From Ignavibacteriota bacterium (lineage in GTDB: Bacteria; Bacteroidota; Ignavibacteria; Kapaibacteriales; UBA961), in contig JACPWH010000102.1 of NCBI GenBank assembly GCA_016197185.1, positions 1 to 41,986 of the forward strand: 41,986 nucleotides of DNA, read 5' to 3'. The stretch's first letter is position 1. The number at the start of each line of letters is the position of its first letter. The translations under genes were made by a program, and so were the position numbers. The notes beneath the pieces are model-generated. The model worked only from the letters and a program-made list of their open reading frames with translations. It was not told the origin of the DNA and did no database searches. Below are positions 1 to 7,967 of this stretch, one piece after another.

Positions 1-130
1 GGGGTGATTCTGAAACATCAAGCTCGCTGACAGCATCAAATGCACGGGCGAAACCGGAGGTCTGCAAAGCAATCGTTCCTACAGATGTTATCATTGCTTT
101 TTGTAGAAAGTTACGGCGAGAATCTCTCAT
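1..130 (-). CDS. N-terminus of a Tat-exported protein, truncated by the window edge
   Basis: Reverse-strand ATG at 130 opens MRDSRRNFLQKAMITSVGTIALQTSGFARAFDAVSELDVSESP, a twin-arginine (SRRNFLQK) signal peptide; ORF runs off the edge. Confidence 0.65.
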   Translation of the reverse strand, partial: MRDSRRNFLQKAMITSVGTIALQTSGFARAFDAVSELDVSESP

Positions 131-363
131 AAGGATAGTCCCAAAATTTAAAGAATTGGTATTACAACCGCAAATTGAGAAGAAAAGTGCAATCCGCCAA
201 AAACTTTCTCTTTTGCGAAAGATTCTTGAGCTAATTGAATGGGGGAAAAAAAAATTCTTTGTCATAAATGGGTTTCTTTAGCAGTTTCTTTTTACTTTTG
301 TGTTTTACAGTATGAATTAACGATTCTTCAACTAAACTGCTTGATTATTATACGGAGGTTTTA

Positions 364-3306
364 ATGCGTACTTTTTACCGGTATCTCATGGTAGTTGCTG
401 TGTTAATATCCTGTTACGATTCAACGATATTTTCGCAACCGATTTCACGACCATTCCCTTTTACAATTCCTTTAAATGGAATTAATCAAACTGAATTTAA
501 TAGTCCTCCTTTAAAACCAATAAGTCGAATTTCCATAAAAGACGGGCATTTCGCCACTGCCGACGGTAAACGTGCACGTTTTATCGGAGCTTCGTTCTAC
601 TATACTGCCTGTTATCCTGACAGTGCAGATGCAATTTCAATAGCTAAACGATTGGGGTCATTAGGTTTTAATGCTGTAAGATTCAATGCTTACGATTTGA
701 GAAATTGGAATGAATCAACATTTTTAGCACCAGGTAATAGTTCAGATGCTCTTAGCCCGGAACAAATGAAGAGAATCGACTGGTTCATCTATCAATTATC
801 CTTGAACGGAATCTATATTTATTTACCTATTCTTAGCGAATGGCTGCCCAGGCAGGATGATGGTATTGCAAAATGGGATAGTCTTCCACGCTATATTTCG
901 TTTATAGAACCTGATTTTTTACCTAAGCACAAGCAAGTAATAAGAATGTTGATGAATCATATAAATCCTTATACACAAAATGCTTGGAAAGATGAGCCTG
1001 CAATTGCTTTTATGGACTTAACGTATGAAAATTCACTCATATACCAATGGCAGAACGGAAATCTGCTCTATCCAAAACAATATGGACTTAGTTCATATAA
1101 TGTAAAACGATTGGATTCTCTTTTCTCCCTCATTCTCCAATCCAAATACGGGAATGATCTGGCACTCAAAAAAGCTTGGGAAAGTTTACCTGCTTCTTCT
1201 GCTAATATTCTTATGAATGGAGGATTCGAAGATGCTGCAGACCCAACTACCAACTGGCAGCTTTCAGTAAATGAACAGGCAAAAAGCGTGTTATTAACTT
1301 CTGACGGTAATAAAGTGGAAGGTGAACGTAGTGCTAATGTGAAGGTAAGTCAGACATCAGGACTGAGTTATGCAGTGCAATTTATTAATCAAACAGCTAA
1401 ACTTGTTAAATATAGGGACTATGAATTACGATTCTCTGCAAAAACAACAGCAGCTGTGGGGAAACGCCCATTTATAGTTGTGGCACAGCGTGGAATGCAG
1501 CCGTATGAAGTGTATGGCTTATATCAGCAAGACACTGTAACAGCAAACTGGAAAGAATATGTTATCCCATTTCGCGCCAATACTACTGATAGTTCAACGG
1601 TAAATTTGTCGTTCTATCTTGGACAGGCGACCGGAGATTTTTTCCTTGATAATGTTCAATTGCGCGAGGCAACAACACAAGGACTTATGTCAAACGAAAG
1701 TATGGCTAATTTCTCTGTAAAACGCTCTTCGTGGTATGACAACTCCATCAATATACAACGTATGGCGGATAATGCGATATTCTATACCGGACTTGTAAAA
1801 AACTATACTGACCAAATGTATTCGTTCCTAAAGGATTCAATTGGAACTAAAGCTCTTATCTCAGGTGGCACGCAAACAGAACTGCTCAACGACCTTTTTG
1901 CAATCAAGAACACAGATTTTACCAATGAATTCGGCGGCTGGGACGGAGCAGACCAAAAGGGTGGAATTCAATATATCCAGAATGCAGGAATGACCTCAAG
2001 TCCTTATGCAGCTGCATTCCCGGAATATGCGCGGGCAAAAATTAAGGATAAGCCATTCTTAATAAGTGGTTTTTTAATGGCGTACCCGGCTGCAAATCAA
2101 AATGAAATGTTGACGATGCTCCCTGCATATTCAGCCTATCAGGATTGGGATGGTTTTTTCCTGACATATTACAACGATAGCAGATATACCTTTAACAATA
2201 ATTACATTGACAGTACGGCAGCCTATCAACTCAAGAACTCAACCTTCCTTTCGATGATGCCACAAGCAGCGAAGGCATTTTATTCGGGTGCAATTGCTCC
2301 TGCCAAACGGACAATCAATTTGAAATATACAACCAATAATTTGCTTACTCCCCAATGGCAACTCTACCGCCCGCATTGGCTTGAAATAAACACAGATCAA
2401 CGGATGCTACTGTTTCGCAAAATACAGATTGATTCATTTGATGCAGAGGAGCAAACTGAACAACCACACCGAACTATTGCAGAACTTTCGAGTGACAACG
2501 GAGTGGATATTAAAGATATGATTTCAGATACAGAAGAACTCCTTTGGAACGCTGCAGATAGTTTTTTTACTGTGAATACTCCCAGATATATTTCTGCAAC
2601 AGGTTCGATAGGAGGTAAAATTCTACGGTTCACTCCTGATAAGGTAGATGTTCGTGTAGAGAGGTTGGATGCCGGGTCGGTGGGTTCTTTTTCATGGATT
2701 AGTGAAGATTCGTTACCCGTTACTAAATCACGGAAGTCATTACTTACCCTCTCTTCCCGAGCAGTAAACAGCGGAGCGGTTTGGCAACTGAAAAACGCTC
2801 TTACAATATGGGGCAAAGGTCCGATGCAAACGGAAGCGATGACAATACGTTTTGCTTTTGAATCAGGATATGATTCCATAAGAATAACGCCATTGGATTC
2901 TGCAGGTAATCGTATTGCAAATCAGATTCCCATTACAAAAATGTCTGGAAGGCAATATACTTTCGATATAGATCAGGATAAAGTCAATTCTATTTGGTTT
3001 ATCGTGGAACAATTGGGTATTAACGGAATAGCCGAAGAATCAACAGATGAATTTACTTTGAATACTCTTTATTCATCATACGACCAAAGTTCTTGCAGAG
3101 CAATTGCAACATTCCCACAATCGGGCAACGCGGCAGCACTGACAATTACAAATGGTCTTGGAATTGAAACAATGCTTTGGCACGGAACGGCGAACGGGCA
3201 AACTGAACAGATAAATATTCCGGTTACATTTGCGTCAGGTATATATTTATTAAAAGCTGAGACTTCAGGAAAAATGGTTACTCATAAGTTTATGATTGTT
3301 AGGTAA
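364..3306 (+). CDS. Secreted glycoside-hydrolase-like protein (cellulase/GH5-like TIM barrel plus CBM-like module) with T9SS-type C-terminal domain
   Basis: 980 aa ORF; N-terminal signal; ARFIGASFYY...GFNAVRFNAYD barrel start; ILMNGGFEDA...W CBM4/9-like start; C-terminus GIYLLKAETSGKMVTHKFMIVR typical of T9SS type A CTD. Confidence 0.65.
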   Translation: MRTFYRYLMVVAVLISCYDSTIFSQPISRPFPFTIPLNGINQTEFNSPPLKPISRISIKDGHFATADGKRARFIGASFYYTACYPDSADAISIAKRLGSLGFNAVRFNAYDLRNWNESTFLAPGNSSDALSPEQMKRIDWFIYQLSLNGIYIYLPILSEWLPRQDDGIAKWDSLPRYISFIEPDFLPKHKQVIRMLMNHINPYTQNAWKDEPAIAFMDLTYENSLIYQWQNGNLLYPKQYGLSSYNVKRLDSLFSLILQSKYGNDLALKKAWESLPASSANILMNGGFEDAADPTTNWQLSVNEQAKSVLLTSDGNKVEGERSANVKVSQTSGLSYAVQFINQTAKLVKYRDYELRFSAKTTAAVGKRPFIVVAQRGMQPYEVYGLYQQDTVTANWKEYVIPFRANTTDSSTVNLSFYLGQATGDFFLDNVQLREATTQGLMSNESMANFSVKRSSWYDNSINIQRMADNAIFYTGLVKNYTDQMYSFLKDSIGTKALISGGTQTELLNDLFAIKNTDFTNEFGGWDGADQKGGIQYIQNAGMTSSPYAAAFPEYARAKIKDKPFLISGFLMAYPAANQNEMLTMLPAYSAYQDWDGFFLTYYNDSRYTFNNNYIDSTAAYQLKNSTFLSMMPQAAKAFYSGAIAPAKRTINLKYTTNNLLTPQWQLYRPHWLEINTDQRMLLFRKIQIDSFDAEEQTEQPHRTIAELSSDNGVDIKDMISDTEELLWNAADSFFTVNTPRYISATGSIGGKILRFTPDKVDVRVERLDAGSVGSFSWISEDSLPVTKSRKSLLTLSSRAVNSGAVWQLKNALTIWGKGPMQTEAMTIRFAFESGYDSIRITPLDSAGNRIANQIPITKMSGRQYTFDIDQDKVNSIWFIVEQLGINGIAEESTDEFTLNTLYSSYDQSSCRAIATFPQSGNAAALTITNGLGIETMLWHGTANGQTEQINIPVTFASGIYLLKAETSGKMVTHKFMIVR

Positions 3307-3316
3307 GAATGTAATA

Positions 3317-3906
3317 ATGAATTTCATACAATTTGTACTTCAAACTATCGGCGTAATCACCATCACTATATATTATTCAATTGTAGTGATGGCAAAAATG
3401 GTCGGTAGGCGTAATAAAAGTGTGTATTTCAAGTATTCACGGAAATGGTCGAAAGGTTTGCTTACTATATGCGGAGTATCTGTACGGGTTAAGAATGCAG
3501 AATTACTGCCAAAGGATGAATCGCGGGTTTATATTGTCAATCACTCAAGTTTATTTGATATTCCCGTTTTACTTGCCTCTCTTGATGATTCCATTCGAAT
3601 CATGTACAAAAAGGAATTGGAGAAAATCCCGTTTTTAGGCTGGAACATGAAGATGTCCCCTTTCATTGCCGTTGAGCGTGAAAGTGCTTCGAACGCGATG
3701 GAAAGTATTAATACGGCAATCGATGCAATCAAGCATGGAGAAAGTGTTATCATTTTTGCAGAAGGTACACGCTCGAAGGATGGCAAGTTGCAACAATTTA
3801 AACGCGGAGGTTTTTATCTTGCTGCACAACCGAATTAAACCGCGCGCAGGAAAAAGAATTGATGAAGAGTGTTTGGGAGGGTATGAATGAGGAATTAGAA
3901 AAATAA
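3317..3906 (+). pseudogene. plsC: 1-acyl-sn-glycerol-3-phosphate acyltransferase (PlsC-like), internally deleted and frameshifted
   Basis: VNHSSLFDIPVL (NHxxxxD) and FAEGTRSKDGKLQQFKRGGFYLAAQ motifs; frame stops at 3838; PlsC-like tail TELNRAQEKELMKSVWEGMNEELEK* continues in another frame to 3906. Confidence 0.65.
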
Positions 3907-4049
3907 ATTTCTACAGTAGAGACAGGGTAATGACCTATCTCTCAATAATTTACCAGTAAAACATAATTTGTCTATAGATAAGGCAAGCCTTTTCTATACA
4001 AAAAAAATTATGCGAAAAACAGTTATATCTATAATAATCACGAGGAATT

Positions 4050-5297
4050 ATGCTGGAATTGAATGACAACCAATATGAAGTGCAGGGTATCGCCCTTACC
4101 GAGCTTGCAAGCCGCTACGAATTGCCATTGTATGTGTATGATGCCGATACGATGAAACGGCAATACGATAGTCTGACATCTGCTTTCGGTGGACTCGCCA
4201 TGAAGGTCAAGTATGCGTGTAAGGCATTGAATAATTTATCAATATTGTCACTTTTCCGCTCGTGGGGTTCGGGTTTGGATACTGTTTCAATACAGGAAGT
4301 GGAGCTTGGTTTGATGGCTGGATTTGCTCCAAAAGATATTATTTACACTCCAAATTGTGTTTCATTCGAGGAAATAGCTCAGGCTGTTACCAAAGGTGTT
4401 GTTATCAATATTGACAATCTTTCGATTTTGGAGCAATTCGGCAATACCTTCGGTGGAAATTACCCCTGTTGTGTGAGAATTAACCCGCATATTTTAGCAG
4501 GTGGAAATTACCATCTGCAAACAGGACATATTGATTCCAAATTTGGAATCTCAGTTTATCAATTGCGTCATTTATTACGGATTGTAAAAACATATTCGAT
4601 GAATATAACAGGGCTTCACATGCACAGCGGCTCGGATATTCTGGATGCAGGTGTTTTCCTTCAAGGTGCTGAAATTTTATTTGATACTGCAAAGAACTTC
4701 CCTGATTTACAGTTCATAGATTTTGGCAGCGGTTTCAAAGTAGCATATAAAGATGATGATGTTGTTACCGACATCGCTGAACTCGGAAGGAAGCTAACGG
4801 CAGGATTCAAGGAATTTTGTACTGAGTATGGCAGAGATTTGGAAATTTGGTTCGAACCCGGTAAATATTTGGTAAGTGAGTCGGGATATTTTCTTGTAAA
4901 GACGAATGTTATCAAACAGACTGTTTCCACTGTTTTTGCAGGTGTGGATTCGGGGCAGAATCACTTGATTCGTCCGATGTTTTATGATGCATATCACCGT
5001 ATCCTGAATGTATCAAATCCAACCGGAACGCCACGTGTGTATAGTGTGGTTGGGTATATCTGTGAAACAGATACGTTTGCTTATGACAGAAGGCTGCCCG
5101 AAGTACGGGAGAGTGACATCTTATGTTTTTTGAATGCGGGTGCTTATGGCTTTACGATGAGTTCGAACTATAATTCTCGGTTTCGTCCTGCAGAAGTTTT
5201 GGTGCTTAACGGCAAGGATTATTTGATACGTAAACGTGAAACGATGGATGATATTCTGCACAATCAAATCCGTATTGACGAAAAAACGTTTTCATAA
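4050..5297 (+). CDS. lysA: Diaminopimelate decarboxylase
   Basis: 415 aa; fold-type III PLP decarboxylase signatures (LYVYDADTMKRQY, VKYACKALNNLSIL, GLHMHSGSDILD, FEPGKYLVSESG, CETDTFAYDRRLP). Confidence 0.85.
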   Translation: MLELNDNQYEVQGIALTELASRYELPLYVYDADTMKRQYDSLTSAFGGLAMKVKYACKALNNLSILSLFRSWGSGLDTVSIQEVELGLMAGFAPKDIIYTPNCVSFEEIAQAVTKGVVINIDNLSILEQFGNTFGGNYPCCVRINPHILAGGNYHLQTGHIDSKFGISVYQLRHLLRIVKTYSMNITGLHMHSGSDILDAGVFLQGAEILFDTAKNFPDLQFIDFGSGFKVAYKDDDVVTDIAELGRKLTAGFKEFCTEYGRDLEIWFEPGKYLVSESGYFLVKTNVIKQTVSTVFAGVDSGQNHLIRPMFYDAYHRILNVSNPTGTPRVYSVVGYICETDTFAYDRRLPEVRESDILCFLNAGAYGFTMSSNYNSRFRPAEVLVLNGKDYLIRKRETMDDILHNQIRIDEKTFS

Positions 5298-5312
5298 ACA
5301 AATAAAAATCTG

Positions 5313-5320
5313 TATTTTTG
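5313..5320 (+). promoter_or_regulatory. TAnnTTTG (-7) promoter box for tRNA-Leu
   Basis: TATTTTTG 12 nt before the mature tRNA 5' end. Confidence 0.5.
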
Positions 5321-5331
5321 CGCTCTCCAAC

Positions 5332-5417
5332 GCGATGGTGGCGAAATCGGCAGACGCACAGGACTTAAAATCCTGGGCTCCGTAAGGAGCGTGTGGGTTC
5401 AAGTCCCACCCGTCGCA
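5332..5417 (+). tRNA. tRNA-Leu(UAA)
   Basis: 86 nt; acceptor GCGATGG/CCGTCGC, anticodon stem-loop CAGGA-CTTAAAA-TCCTG (anticodon TAA), long variable arm GCTCCGTAAGGAGC, GTTCAAGTC T loop. Confidence 0.95.
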
Positions 5418-5432
5418 CTCTTGGGAAAAATT

Positions 5433-5465
5433 AAAGCCCTGATCTTTTGATCAGGGCTTTTTTTG
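5433..5465 (+). terminator. Rho-independent terminator after tRNA-Leu
   Basis: AAAGCCCTGATC-TTTT-GATCAGGGCTTT followed by a T-run. Confidence 0.9.
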
Positions 5466-5531
5466 TGTGCAATACCTCCTACAGTTTACCCCTCCACTCT
5501 TTTGTTAATAGAATATAAAAGGTTTATTTGA

Positions 5532-5629
5532 GCGTTGAAATCGTGCGTTGAAATCGTGCGTTGAAATCGTGCGTTGAAATCGTGCGTTGAAATCGTGCGT
5601 TGAAATCGTGCGTTGAAATCGTGCGTTGA
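5532..5629. repeat. 13-bp tandem repeat array (GCGTTGAAATCGT), 7 full copies plus partial
   Basis: Direct count of identical 13-mers. Confidence 0.97.
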
Positions 5630-6185
5630 GCTTGCACAACCATCTTTATCATAATATATTAGCATGAGTTCAGGGTAATTTAAAACTATATCCCTGTTTT
5701 ATAGTGCATCAATACTTTTTAAGTACTTGTCAACGTACAGCTATTACATTATAAGGAATAGATCGAATGTAAAAAACGGATAACGATATTCGTTCAGTTC
5801 CTCTTTATAGTTTCAATAGTGAACACTTTGCAGGAACTTTGACAATAATTTAACAGGAGGTAATATATTTCAGAAAAGTAACAACCCAAATTCGGGAACT
5901 ACATATATAATCCTCCCTTGCTTTAGGTTAAGAAAAGTGAGCACGGAAAATGGCAGAAATGCAAAAACACTTAATCCTTGCTGATCGGATAGAACCTCTG
6001 AAGTAATATCTCGAGTAATATCTCGGCAAGCTACAGTCCGTTATGGACTATAAATAGACATAGTTAATTTCTGATAATCACATAAAAGTGATAAAAATAA
6101 GTAAGTGGAGTCTAGAACCCACTATAATAAACGGGGCGTTTTCCGAAAAGCCAAATGAGTAGGAAAATTTTAAGGAGCATTAAAA

Positions 6186-6557
6186 ATGGCAAATACAATT
6201 AAAATTACAGCATGCGATAATGAACTTATTCTTATTGCATACCAATCGGGTTCAAGTTTCGAATTATGCCGAATTCTTAGCGGCTACAACAATTCGGTAA
6301 ATATTAGTGTAAATATTTACAACGGTCAGTTTCAAGGAACACTTTTATTAGACGGGATAAATCCCGGCAACTCGTTGAGTGGTACTTATAATATAGCTCT
6401 GGCAAAGGGTCAATACAGCTTGATAGGATTAGGTATTGATTGGGGAGGACCACAGGCTTTTGCATTTTCATTGAATGGATCAGCAGCTGGCTTTATTGCA
6501 ACAGGCGGGGCTGATGGTTTAGTTTCATATACCAAACCTATTGTACTTACTGTTTAA
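6186..6557 (+). CDS. Orphan 123-aa, probably beta-rich protein of unknown function
   Basis: ORF with AAGGAG ribosome-binding site at about 6171-6176; no recognised family. Confidence 0.65.
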   Translation: MANTIKITACDNELILIAYQSGSSFELCRILSGYNNSVNISVNIYNGQFQGTLLLDGINPGNSLSGTYNIALAKGQYSLIGLGIDWGGPQAFAFSLNGSAAGFIATGGADGLVSYTKPIVLTV

Positions 6558-6608
6558 TAAAGTAAGTAATCAGTCCGGTTGTAAAGTAAGACGTTCTTTT
6601 ATTTGCTT

Positions 6609-6693
6609 TGATGATGAAAGTTGGCAGATACATGAGACTTAAATCTTGCGCCTTGAAAGAGGCATGTGGGTTCAAGCCCACCTGTCACGCTCA
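6609..6693 (+). pseudogene. Decayed tRNA-Leu copy
   Basis: Alignable with 5332-5417 (GGCAGA..CA..GACTTAAA-TC.TG.GC...GTGGGTTCAAG.CCCACC.GTC); 6-nt anticodon loop and broken acceptor stem. Confidence 0.8.
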
Positions 6694-6703
6694 TGGAAAA
6701 AAT

Positions 6704-6737
6704 GAAAGCCCTGATCTTTTTGATTAGGGCTTTTTTT
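6704..6737 (+). terminator. Duplicated rho-independent terminator after the decayed tRNA-Leu
   Basis: AAAGCCCTGATCTTTTTGATTAGGGCTTTTTTT, near-identical to 5433-5465. Confidence 0.85.
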
Positions 6738-6814
6738 GTTCGATTGTGTAAATACCCCTCAAAATCCCACCTATCTCTTTTCTACAATTTGTGCAAAAAA
6801 CCTTACTTTCCCGA

Positions 6815-6859
6815 GTGTTGAAATCGTGCGTTGAAATCGTGCGTTGAAATCGTGCGTTA
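6815..6859. repeat. Second array of the same 13-bp repeat, about 3 copies
   Basis: gTgttgaaatcgt followed by 2 perfect GCGTTGAAATCGT units and a partial. Confidence 0.95.
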
Positions 6860-6885
6860 TGCTTAAATATAAAAATATTTTTACA

Positions 6886-6893
6886 TATCTTTG
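6886..6893 (+). promoter_or_regulatory. TAnnTTTG promoter box downstream of second array
   Basis: TATCTTTG about 40 nt upstream of ATG 6933. Confidence 0.4.
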
Positions 6894-6932
6894 CAAAAAG
6901 TTGATATTTTAAATTTATTCCTAAAATCTACT

Positions 6933-7346
6933 ATGAATAAAATTTTACCATTAGTTACTACTTTGCTTTTACTTAATTTAAGTCGTGCGTATTCTCATGA
7001 TGATAATGCTTCAAGTCTTAAATTATTAATTGGTAAGTATAAAACGAGTTTAGACTCGGTTGAAACCGTCTATAAAGAAACCATGAAGGAATTAGATACT
7101 AAAAAAACAAGATTTTCTGCAGATAATGAGACTACAAGTTTAGATTTGTCTAGTAAAATTAAATTTTTAGAGGGGAAAATCAGTTCAATTGAACAAGAAA
7201 GAAAATTAGACATTGAAGCTAACGAAGCTGAAGTTCAGAAAGCTAAAGGCATATTGAATACAAGGTATAAAGCTGGTCTCGAGGCCATTATTTGTCGCCA
7301 CTTTATTTTTTTGTTTAATTTTAATTTATTTATTTTTCACAATTAA
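6933..7346 (+). CDS. Secreted or membrane coiled-coil protein of unknown function
   Basis: MNKILPLVTTLLLLNLSRAYSHDD signal peptide (in-frame start inside ORF 6891..7346), then heptad-rich region; C-terminus may be frameshifted. Confidence 0.5.
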   Translation: MNKILPLVTTLLLLNLSRAYSHDDNASSLKLLIGKYKTSLDSVETVYKETMKELDTKKTRFSADNETTSLDLSSKIKFLEGKISSIEQERKLDIEANEAEVQKAKGILNTRYKAGLEAIICRHFIFLFNFNLFIFHN

Positions 7347-7404
7347 AGGAATTCAAAGTCATAATTAAAAATGGAGTTAGATCGATATTATCGAATTTAT
7401 TTTT

Positions 7405-7788
7405 ATGTTAACAAGGAGATCTTATGATGACATGAAAGTAATTGATTTTGTTGTCAAAAACTATATTAATGAAAACAACTCTTTAATTGACACTCTGAAA
7501 GATTTGCATAAAGAATATATCAATACAAAAGATACATCTGGAGCAATTATGAGAGTTATAAGCAATTTGGATCGTTTTGAATTAGTTCTAAGTCAAATCC
7601 CTAATTTGATATTAAGAATAAAATCATTACATGAAGGCTATGTTGCAAGATTTCCTGATATGAGTCCAATATTTCAAAACATATTAGCTCAAGCTGATAA
7701 ATGCAAGGCAAGATATGATTCAGACGTGAAACCTATATTAGAAGTTACACCTGAGTTAAAGAATGATATTCTATTTTCAAACCTATAG
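7405..7788 (+). CDS. Hypothetical helical protein
   Basis: 127 aa ORF; start could be 7405 or 7432; no recognised family. Confidence 0.45.
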   Translation: MLTRRSYDDMKVIDFVVKNYINENNSLIDTLKDLHKEYINTKDTSGAIMRVISNLDRFELVLSQIPNLILRIKSLHEGYVARFPDMSPIFQNILAQADKCKARYDSDVKPILEVTPELKNDILFSNL

Positions 7789-7967
7789 TTTTATTCTCGG
7801 TCGTGTCAGGTGTTTCTACACATAATTTTAACTCACTCCGATGTAATTCATGTGTAGAATTTGTTTAATTTATTACAAAATTATCAATTTACCAATATAA
7901 GAAATAAACTTTAAACCAAAAAAACCGCCGTAACATCAACTCCTGCGGTCTTTTTATTACCCACCCC

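Noticed and set aside
2397-2879. 160-aa minus-strand ORF
   Set aside because: Antisense to the 980-aa secreted protein; no independent support.
5532-5629. CRISPR array
   Set aside because: Units are 13 bp and contiguous with no spacers; no cas genes in the window.
6609-6693. Functional second tRNA-Leu
   Set aside because: Anticodon loop has only 6 nt and the acceptor stem does not pair properly, so pseudogene is preferred.
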